From the NCBI GenBank assembly GCA_036504875.1, contig DASXUK010000037.1, forward strand, positions 1 to 40,334: DNA of 40,334 nucleotides, read 5' to 3'. Numbering within the stretch: position 1 is the first letter of the stretch; each line of letters starts with the position of its first letter. A model generated the notes under the pieces. It was not told the DNA's origin. It did no database searches and saw only the letters and a program-made list of their open reading frames with translations. Below, piece after piece: positions 34,420 through 40,334 of the stretch. This DNA comes from JACPFJ01 sp036504875. GTDB lineage: Bacteria; Desulfobacterota; Desulfuromonadia; Geobacterales; Pseudopelobacteraceae. The translations under genes were made by a program, and so were the position numbers.

Positions 34420-34743
34420 TTAGTCCCTACCATCCTCTTCATCGGATTGAGCGGTATTACTTCTATGGCGCAGAAATAGCTGCAGTGACAGATCAATGCA
34501 GACCAGACCGGTCACCGAGAAAAGAATAACCGGGCGGGTTTGAAAGTACCCCAGGCAGTTGAAGAACATGTACAGCGCAACAACCACCGGTAACAAGCGC
34601 CGCGTGCTGCGGATCCCGGCAGCCACTATCTCGGGCTCCCCCGCCTTGTCTAGCAGCCGCGGTGCCGAAACATAGCCCAGAGCAGCATCCACCAGCACAG
34701 CAAAGGTATTCAGAATAAAAACCGGCAGGAAAAAGGGTTCCAT
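34420..34743 (-). CDS. Small three-helix membrane protein next to the heme receptor
   Basis: The 107-residue product has three hydrophobic segments (about 3-25, 49-66, 70-91) and an acidic C-terminal tail (QSDEEDGRD), so it should sit in the inner membrane. I recognise no family. It begins 6 bases after the stop of the heme chemotaxis receptor, which implies co-transcription and probably coupled translation. A role as a partner of that receptor is inferred from position only. Confidence 0.75.
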   Translation of the reverse strand: MEPFFLPVFILNTFAVLVDAALGYVSAPRLLDKAGEPEIVAAGIRSTRRLLPVVVALYMFFNCLGYFQTRPVILFSVTGLVCIDLSLQLFLRHRSNTAQSDEEDGRD

Positions 34744-34749
34744 TGTATC

Positions 34750-36870
34750 CTAGGCTTCTTTTTCGGTCAAATAGGCTAGACGCAAACCGCCCCAGTGGCG
34801 TCCGTTGATATAGATCGGCGACGAGATGTCGTTCAGGATTTCACCAGTGTCGCGCATGTGCGTCTGGTGCAGGAAGGGCTGTTTGTTTTTGGCTGCCCGG
34901 CGTCCGGCATAGTTGTTAAAAATGCGTTTCGTGCGGCAATGCTCAAGGTCTTGTTTCTGGTCGCCAGTTGATTGACGGGAGAAGGCGGCATTGTGGCTGG
35001 GGCAGTAGCCATTCTCGTCAACACAGATGGCATAGACCATATCTTTGACGGCTGCTTCCTGGAGTGGTGCTATGTTCTTGTCGAAAAAGGCATCGAAGCG
35101 GGAATTATAGCGCTCCGGATTGCTGTCTTTGATGAGAGTATAGTTGCGGTCAAACAGTTCGTTGGCTGTGATCTCGCCGGCAGCGATGGCCGTCTCCAGA
35201 CGCTTGACAACCTGTGCCATAAGGCTGGTCGACCTCTCCTTGATCAGGTCGTGGTGATTGCCCAACCTGAAACTGCCCAGTGTTTCAAAGATTTCCTCGG
35301 ACAGATCGTTCAGCTTTGCCAGCCCCTGGGTACCCTCTGTGCTATGCTGCAGTACTATCTCGGCGCTTTCAGCCACATTCTGGATGTTACTGTTAATCTC
35401 GCCAGTGGTAGCGCTTTGCTGCTCGGTGGCCGCCGCGATCTGGGCAATTAGCATGGCGGTTCCATCAGCCTCGCTTTTTATGCGGGTCAGACAGGTGCGA
35501 GCGGCATCCACTTTGGCCACCCCGTTTTCCACCTGCACCGCACCGGAGGCCATGGCTGCAGCGCTGCTGCTGCTTTGTTGCTGGATTACCTTGATCAGGG
35601 CCGTGATCTCCTTAGTAGAGGCGGTGGTTTTTTCGGCCAGTTTTTTGACCTCATCGGCCACCACGGCAAAACCGCGACCATGTTCGCCCGCCCTGGCCGC
35701 CTCAATGGCTGCATTAAGCGCCAGCAGGCTGGTTTGATCAGCTACATCCGTAATCAGGGCTACTATTTCACCAATCTTATCGGAAGAACTTTCCAGAGTA
35801 TCGATCAGCTCTTTGGTGTTGGTAACGCTGCTTGAAATCTCATTCATCACGTCCCAGGCTTCTTCAGCTACCACCATACCTGCAGTAGCCGCCTCGTTCA
35901 TAGTGGCCGCACAGCGGGCAGCTTCCTGCGCATTAGAAGCCACGTCATTCAGGGTGACCGCCATCTCGTTAGCTGCCGTTGCCACCTGGCACGCCTGCTC
36001 GCGCTGGGTATTGGCCTGAGTGGTGGTAACCGCGCTCACTTTGCCGACAATGGCGTTAGTTTCCGCCATTCGCTCTGCTTTTGTATATAAAAGTGCAATA
36101 ACGTTCTTGATCTTGGCCATCAAGGCATTGATCTCGTCTGCCAAAAGTGAGAACTCATCATTCGACTGCACTGTGATCAAACGGGTAAGATCCCCCTCAC
36201 CGCGGGCCAGATCAGTCACTTTGGCCACAAAATCCTGCAGACTTCTGATGACCGTCTTACGAATGACCAGCATCAGACAGGTAACACAGGTTACCAGGGC
36301 AACTAACCCTGCAATAGCCAGCCACCAGGTGGCTTTGCGGCTGGCAGCATAACCCTGCTCGATGCTGGTGTCCAGTTTGAGGGCCCCCAGGATCTTGAGC
36401 TCCTTATCATGGCACCCTTGGCAACGTTCCTCATTGATGAGCGGCAAAACGGTTTCAAGAATGTGAATATCATCCCTGAATGCCCCTGTTGCGGCAGGTT
36501 TGCCGCTCTTTAGCACCTCAGTCACCAGCGCATCGGCCTTGGCCCCACTGCCGCGCTCAGCACCTTTTTCGTTAAAAATTGAGAGCGCCAAGGCTCTTTT
36601 ATGATCAATGATCTCCTTGATATAGGCATCGACCTTCTTCATATCATCGGCCATCATGGCATTTTTGATGTCGTCGGCCATCACATTGGCAAATTGCAGG
36701 TTGTTCTCGCGCTGCAGCCCTATCAATGCCTGGTGCTCCAGATACAATGCCGCACCTCCGATTATGGCCAGGCCGGCAATAAGCGTAATAGTTGCCACCA
36801 CAAGAATCCGAGCGGCAATTGAGCCTTTGGCCTTGCCTGCCCCTTTAATTGCTTCAGATGTTTTCACCAT
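34750..36870 (-). CDS. Methyl-accepting chemotaxis protein with periplasmic c-type heme sensor domain
   Basis: The 706-residue receptor has a first membrane helix at about 21-44, a periplasmic domain (about 45-182) carrying a c-type heme motif CQGCH at 150-154, a second helix at about 183-205, HAMP, and a signalling hairpin with tip DVADQTSLLALNAAIEAARA. This is the layout of Geobacter heme sensor receptors (GSU0935/GSU0582 type), where a PAS-like periplasmic fold binds heme and senses redox or ligand. A further cytoplasmic domain of about 150 residues follows the hairpin, with FDRNYTLIKDSNPERYNSRF and INGRHWGGLRLAYL, probably PAS/Cache-like. The start follows AGAGGTG. Confidence 0.9.
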   Translation of the reverse strand: MVKTSEAIKGAGKAKGSIAARILVVATITLIAGLAIIGGAALYLEHQALIGLQRENNLQFANVMADDIKNAMMADDMKKVDAYIKEIIDHKRALALSIFNEKGAERGSGAKADALVTEVLKSGKPAATGAFRDDIHILETVLPLINEERCQGCHDKELKILGALKLDTSIEQGYAASRKATWWLAIAGLVALVTCVTCLMLVIRKTVIRSLQDFVAKVTDLARGEGDLTRLITVQSNDEFSLLADEINALMAKIKNVIALLYTKAERMAETNAIVGKVSAVTTTQANTQREQACQVATAANEMAVTLNDVASNAQEAARCAATMNEAATAGMVVAEEAWDVMNEISSSVTNTKELIDTLESSSDKIGEIVALITDVADQTSLLALNAAIEAARAGEHGRGFAVVADEVKKLAEKTTASTKEITALIKVIQQQSSSSAAAMASGAVQVENGVAKVDAARTCLTRIKSEADGTAMLIAQIAAATEQQSATTGEINSNIQNVAESAEIVLQHSTEGTQGLAKLNDLSEEIFETLGSFRLGNHHDLIKERSTSLMAQVVKRLETAIAAGEITANELFDRNYTLIKDSNPERYNSRFDAFFDKNIAPLQEAAVKDMVYAICVDENGYCPSHNAAFSRQSTGDQKQDLEHCRTKRIFNNYAGRRAAKNKQPFLHQTHMRDTGEILNDISSPIYINGRHWGGLRLAYLTEKEA

Positions 36871-36924
36871 ACAACACCTCTAATTATAATTCCTGCTGAC
36901 AGATTATTGAAAAACAGGATTGAT

Positions 36925-36953
36925 TAAATACGTGTTTAAGGGGTATTTGTCAA
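36925..36953 (-). promoter_or_regulatory. Putative sigma-70 promoter of the heme receptor
   Basis: Minus strand TTGACA (36948-36953), 17-base spacer, TATTTA (36925-36930). It lies in the 133-base gap after selB and would begin transcription about 45 bases before the start codon. Confidence 0.6.
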
Positions 36954-37003
36954 AGACTAACTGGAGGGAAATTACTTATAAATAGCCTTTATTTAAAGAG
37001 TTA

Positions 37004-38914
37004 TTACCTTTTGCGCAACATCCGTTTATCTCCGACCCGGATAGTGATTTTTTCACTGTCGAAATGTTCCAGGAGCGGGATCAGGAACTTGCGTGAAAGG
37101 CCGGTTATCTCGCGGTACTCAGGGGGAGCGATTTCACCCTTTTCCCTGAGCAGGGCTACCAGCTTTTCGCGCAGCCCATCCAACGCAGTGCTGCTATAAA
37201 ACAAATCGTTGGATATCCTTACTGCGCAGCCGTTTCTGATCAAAAGCGCCAGATTGTCACGGAGTGTTTTTTCGTCGCAGCGCAGCCGTTCGATGAGTTC
37301 CTTGATGGTCGGAGGCTCATTGCCACCCTCCTGCAATAACTCGCTGATCCTGGCTCCCAGTCCATCGCCCGGTGCGGTCTTTGGCATTGCCAGCCCGGCC
37401 GGCTTGACAATCTCCCGATCGGGTATGACCAGAGCATCACGCTCCAGAGCCGCCAGAAGCGGAGTAAAGAAGCGCTGATCACTGCGCTTGGGCAGGCGTG
37501 TTTTGAGCTCCTCCTTGCCCATGCCCTCTTTAAGCGGGTTGGCCTCCATAAAAACAGTCAGCTCGCTGACCAGCCACTTTTTCAATTTTTCCAGCGCGTC
37601 CAGCGAAATAAATAGGCGCGGTTCACGGGTCATCTGCAGCACCTCTCCGGAAGAGAGCAGCGTGGCCAGCGTGGCATCCAGCACCTTGCGCGGAAGACCC
37701 GAACGGAGCAGGATCTCATCGTAGGCGATCCCGGTAAGCAGGCTTTGACTGATGATCAGGGTCACGATTTGTTGATGTTCGGCGCCTGCCAACGCATCCA
37801 ACAAGCAAATTGCTTCAGCGCTACGGCGACGATGGCGCGGAGGAAAGGGATCCAATACCACTCCCCCGCCAACCGTGGTGGCCGGGGAGGATATCCGCAG
37901 GATATAGCTGTCGCCGGACAGCAGCAGTGCCGGTTCCTTAAGGCGCAGTTGCGCATAGGTACTTTCTCCGGGCTTCAGCAGGTTGCGGTCCAGCAGGATA
38001 ACCTGGACCGGTACTTCGTAGGTGGCGGAATGCAGGCGCAGCATGGTGCGGTGCTTCAGGTCGCGGGGAGCCGTCGAGAGATAGTCCAGGCGCACATCCA
38101 CTGCCCGAGTGGCTCGAAATACGCCTCGTGGCACGATCACATCGCCACGCCGGACCTGGTCAAGATCAAACCCTTGCAGGTTGACCGCCAGACGCTGGCC
38201 GGCCCGCCCTTTATCAACCTTGCTGCCGTGGGCCTGAATTCCGCGAATTCTGCCCTCGCGACCGGCTGGCAGATTTTCCAATTCGTCCCCGACGCGCATC
38301 TCGCCCGAAAGCAAGGTCCCGGTGGCTATGGTGCCAAAGCCGGGCATGGTAAACACGCGGTCGACCGGCAGCCGGAACGGTCCTTCGCGTCGTTTTTCTT
38401 CAATGGTTTCAGCCAGCCCGACCAGTTCACGGCGCAATTCCTCCAGTCCTTGGCCGGTGCGAGCGGAAACAGCCACGACCGGGGCAGTCTCCAAAAAACT
38501 GCCCGCCACAAAATCGCGCACTTCCTCAGTCACCAGCGCCAGCCATTCCGGATCGATCATATCGCGCTTGGTCAGGGCCACCAGCCCGCTTTTAACCCCT
38601 AAAAGCCTCAAGATATCGAGGTGCTCCCGGGTCTGGGGCATGATGCCCTCATCAGCCGCGATCACCAGCATAACCAGATCCATACCCCCCACTCCGGCTA
38701 CCATGGTGCGGACGAATTTTTCGTGGCCGGGGACGTCGACGATGCCGAACTGAAAACCGCCCGGCAGATCCAGATGGGCAAAACCCAGCTCGATGGTGAT
38801 GCCGCGCGCCTTTTCTTCTTTGAGGCGGTCGGTGTCGATACCGGTCAGCGCCTTGACCAAGGAGGTCTTGCCGTGGTCGATGTGGCCGGCGGTGCCGAGA
38901 ATAAGGTGTTTCAT
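37004..38914 (-). CDS. selB: Selenocysteine-specific translation elongation factor SelB
   Basis: SelB delivers Sec-tRNA to in-frame UGA codons marked by a SECIS hairpin. The GTPase domain shows GTAGHIDHGKTSL (G1), RGITIELGFA (G2), DVPGHEKFV (G3) and TKRD (G4). EF-Tu-like domains II/III follow to about 340, then four winged-helix domains that bind the SECIS RNA up to residue 636. The length fits. SelB means that the organism makes selenoproteins. The usual partner selA is not next to it; instead a toxin-antitoxin pair lies upstream. Confidence 0.97.
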   Translation of the reverse strand: MKHLILGTAGHIDHGKTSLVKALTGIDTDRLKEEKARGITIELGFAHLDLPGGFQFGIVDVPGHEKFVRTMVAGVGGMDLVMLVIAADEGIMPQTREHLDILRLLGVKSGLVALTKRDMIDPEWLALVTEEVRDFVAGSFLETAPVVAVSARTGQGLEELRRELVGLAETIEEKRREGPFRLPVDRVFTMPGFGTIATGTLLSGEMRVGDELENLPAGREGRIRGIQAHGSKVDKGRAGQRLAVNLQGFDLDQVRRGDVIVPRGVFRATRAVDVRLDYLSTAPRDLKHRTMLRLHSATYEVPVQVILLDRNLLKPGESTYAQLRLKEPALLLSGDSYILRISSPATTVGGGVVLDPFPPRHRRRSAEAICLLDALAGAEHQQIVTLIISQSLLTGIAYDEILLRSGLPRKVLDATLATLLSSGEVLQMTREPRLFISLDALEKLKKWLVSELTVFMEANPLKEGMGKEELKTRLPKRSDQRFFTPLLAALERDALVIPDREIVKPAGLAMPKTAPGDGLGARISELLQEGGNEPPTIKELIERLRCDEKTLRDNLALLIRNGCAVRISNDLFYSSTALDGLREKLVALLREKGEIAPPEYREITGLSRKFLIPLLEHFDSEKITIRVGDKRMLRKR

Positions 38915-38997
38915 GCGCGTTTATGGTCTCCGCAAACATCTACCACATCAACCAGTTTGGTTTTGATCCGCCCTTTTGGGGTTTCATTTATTGTCAC
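38911..38997 (-). CDS. Possible 28-codon reading frame coupled to selB
   Basis: A GTG start with GAGGAG 8 bases upstream opens a 28-codon frame whose TGA overlaps the selB ATG by 4 bases (ATGA). The peptide (starting M/VTINETPKGRIKTKLVDVV) looks protein-like but is unknown to me. It could be a short leader that couples translation to selB, or the end of a lost gene. Confidence 0.35.
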   Translation of the reverse strand: MTINETPKGRIKTKLVDVVDVCGDHKRA

Positions 38998-39061
38998 GCT
39001 ACCAACTCCTCATTCATCACAGTCATATCCCTTGCGCTTTCGTAATGCTTTCAGCGTCCAC

Positions 39062-39430
39062 TTAAATCCCCGCACTCCGCCCCGTCAACTCTATCCCCAA
39101 AACCTCACCAACCGCCTGATACACTCGCCCCATCGCCTCATCATCAAGGCGCAACAGCAGACCATCGATCAGACGCTTGTTGTCGATGGCGCGGAGCTGA
39201 TCCACGAGCAGGTCGGAATCCTTGTCCAAGGCCCCCTGGGCAACGATGCGCAGGCGGAGCGGTTCGGCATCGTCAACCAAATTGGTGGTAAGAGGGATAA
39301 TCAGGGTTGAAGGATGCTCGGCATCAAGCAACGCCTGGTTCTGCAGGATCAGCACCGGCCTGATCTTGCCCGGTTCGGAGCCACGCCCCGGATTGAGGTT
39401 GGCCAGCCAGATTTCACCGTGGTTACGCAT
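39062..39430 (-). CDS. MazF/PemK-type toxin (endoribonuclease)
   Basis: MazF-family toxins cut mRNA at short sequence motifs. The protein has the family's N-terminal GEIWLANLNPGRGSEPGKIR and RPVLILQNQ strands, then STLIIPLTT and LVDQLRAID, the RNA-binding and catalytic core. The start at 39430 is preferred because GAGG lies 9 bases before it; another ATG at 39439 is possible and gives 125 instead of 122 residues. The gene overlaps the 3' end of the antitoxin gene, the usual arrangement. Cut-site specificity is unknown. Confidence 0.9.
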   Translation of the reverse strand: MRNHGEIWLANLNPGRGSEPGKIRPVLILQNQALLDAEHPSTLIIPLTTNLVDDAEPLRLRIVAQGALDKDSDLLVDQLRAIDNKRLIDGLLLRLDDEAMGRVYQAVGEVLGIELTGRSAGI

Positions 39431-39659
39431 GAGGGGCATCCTCGATCTCGCTGAATTCGGCGTTCACTCGCATGCTCTCAGTTCGCACCTTCAAACTGAC
39501 CTCCATCAGCCGCGTGCGGCGGCGCTGGCCTGCGACCGCCGCATTCATCTGTTCCAAAGCCTTGCGCACATAGGCGGCCCGGGGAATGTGCAACTGTTCG
39601 GCAGAGGTGTCAACCTCGTGCAGCAGGTCATCAGGAAGTCGTAGCGAAAGCGTAGTCAT
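39423..39659 (-). CDS. Ribbon-helix-helix antitoxin
   Basis: The 78-residue protein starts with TTLSLRLPDDLLHEVDTSAE, a typical RHH strand-helix that binds DNA, followed by the second helix HIPRAAYVRKALEQM and a flexible, acidic C-terminal part that likely blocks the toxin. It lies directly upstream of the MazF-like toxin and overlaps its start. A strong promoter with a palindrome in its -10 region precedes it, fitting autorepression. Start follows AAGGAG. Confidence 0.9.
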   Translation of the reverse strand: MTTLSLRLPDDLLHEVDTSAEQLHIPRAAYVRKALEQMNAAVAGQRRRTRLMEVSLKVRTESMRVNAEFSEIEDAPHA

Positions 39660-39690
39660 ATATGTGCTCCTTTTTGTGACTTATAATGGA

Positions 39691-39719
39691 ATACTAGTAT
39701 AACCACCTACGGCTGTCAA
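39691..39719 (-). promoter_or_regulatory. Promoter and probable operator of the toxin-antitoxin pair
   Basis: Minus strand TTGACA (39714-39719), 17-base spacer, TAGTAT (39691-39696). The -10 lies inside a perfect 10-base palindrome ATACTAGTAT (39691-39700), a plausible binding site for the RHH antitoxin. Confidence 0.65.
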
Positions 39720-39743
39720 TCACCCTTTTCAGGTTCTTGGGTC

Positions 39744-39777
39744 GAAAAAAAGGACAGAATCAAAATCCTGTCCTTTT
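39744..39777 (-). terminator. Intrinsic terminator of the response regulator gene
   Basis: Stem AAAAGGACAG (39747-39756) and CTGTCCTTTT (39768-39777); on the minus strand it continues into a run of T. It lies about 35 bases after the response regulator stop. Confidence 0.8.
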
Positions 39778-39811
39778 GCAAAGTGCCTCTCATAAAAAGG
39801 GAGAATCCTCA

Positions 39812-40334
39812 TCAACCCTTCCGACTGAACCTATATCCAACCCCGCGCACGGTCTGAAAGTGAACCGGTTTGCCCGGATCGGGCTCAAAATACCGTCGCA
39901 GACGGACGATGAAGTTGTCCAGGGTTCTGGTTTCGGTGTCGGAGCTATAGCCCCATACCGACTGAAGCAGATCCCCGCGCGGGATGATCTCGCCTTCCTT
40001 GTGGAAGAAGAGTGACAGGACCCGCACCTCCATCTCGGTCAGGTCGATCTCACCCTGGGCGGTTCTGGCCCGGTAAGAGAGCAGAAAGACCTCGTTATCG
40101 CCAAAAGCATAAGCTTCTTCAACCGGTTCGGGGCGGTACCAGGAGGAGCGCCGCAGCATACCTTTGACCCGTAACAGGAACTCCACCAGATTAAACGGCT
40201 TGGTCAGGTAATCGTCGGCGCCGTTTTCCAGACCGGCTACCCGATCGGCATCCTCGGAGCGGGCCGTGAGCATCAGCACCGGCACACGGGGATCAAGTTT
40301 TCGTACTGCTCGGCAGACCTGAAAGCCGTCCATG
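39812..40334 (-). CDS. OmpR/PhoB-family response regulator (5' end cut by window)
   Basis: The visible 173 residues hold the second half of a receiver domain, with the conserved Thr in MLTARSED and the conserved Lys in YLTKPFNLVEF, then a winged-helix DNA-binding domain ending VRGVGYRFSRKG. The phosphoacceptor Asp lies upstream of MDGFQV and is outside the window. Such proteins activate or repress promoters when phosphorylated by a histidine kinase. The kinase gene is not in this window. The frame is open at the right edge, so the start is outside. Confidence 0.92.
   Translation of the reverse strand, partial: MDGFQVCRAVRKLDPRVPVLMLTARSEDADRVAGLENGADDYLTKPFNLVEFLLRVKGMLRRSSWYRPEPVEEAYAFGDNEVFLLSYRARTAQGEIDLTEMEVRVLSLFFHKEGEIIPRGDLLQSVWGYSSDTETRTLDNFIVRLRRYFEPDPGKPVHFQTVRGVGYRFSRKG

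Noticed and set aside
37745..38602. A 285-codon open frame on the plus strand
   Set aside because: It is antisense to selB and shows no motif; no independent support.
38911..39061. A tRNA-Sec (selC) gene next to selB
   Set aside because: The 147-base gap shows no cloverleaf; it contains only the short frame and spacer sequence.

Overview
The window looks like chromosomal DNA of a Geobacter-type bacterium (Desulfuromonadota, Geobacterales). The main evidence is a triheme cytochrome c7 of the PpcA family (26716-26979), a chemotaxis receptor with a c-type heme motif in its periplasmic part (34750-36870), a group 3-like [NiFe]-hydrogenase large subunit, SelB, pyruvate phosphate dikinase and a BioD-like/DRTGG protein. 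I cannot name the species. Most of the window is dense housekeeping and energy metabolism. The accessory parts are the left edge (type I restriction-modification genes plus a proA remnant) and a toxin-antitoxin pair near the right edge.

Left edge (1-3.8 kb): the 3' part of hsdM, a complete hsdS with AT-rich recognition domains, an orphan C-terminal fragment of proA, and a small exported protein. From 4 to 9.4 kb: typA, then corrinoid genes (fused cbiET, cbiL-like, a small membrane protein) converging on a lipoprotein gene over a bidirectional terminator. From 9.6 to 11.9 kb: a SAM-I riboswitch with its terminator controls metX, followed by ttcA. From 11.9 to 15.4 kb, minus strand: flbD-motA-motB (flagellar stator), then a PilZ protein paired with a BioD-like protein. 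From 15.5 to 18.4 kb: a TPP riboswitch with terminator controls thiS-thiG-thiE, and a radical SAM gene overlaps the end of thiE.

From 18.4 to 27 kb: an acyl-CoA ligase (-), gltX (+), a receptor-like chemotaxis protein without a periplasmic domain (+), ppdK (-), a lone GspG pseudopilin (-) and the cytochrome c7 gene (+). From 27 to 32.3 kb, minus strand: gcvR-like, def, AMMECR1, hydrogenase large subunit and uvrB. The hydrogenase gene has its own promoter-like sequence, placed so that the mRNA would start at the AUG. From 32.4 to 39 kb: a molybdopterin oxidoreductase (+), a heme receptor with a tightly linked three-helix membrane protein (-), and selB (-) with no selA beside it. The right edge holds a RHH/MazF toxin-antitoxin pair with a clear promoter-operator and the 3' part of an OmpR-family response regulator.

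No rRNA, tRNA, insertion sequence or CRISPR array was found. I see no clearly undescribed multi-gene defence or metabolic system. The best leads are the heme receptor with its membrane partner, the orphan leaderless hydrogenase subunit, the proA fragment beside the restriction genes, and the selB locus. Promoter and terminator calls come from reading the sequence by eye.
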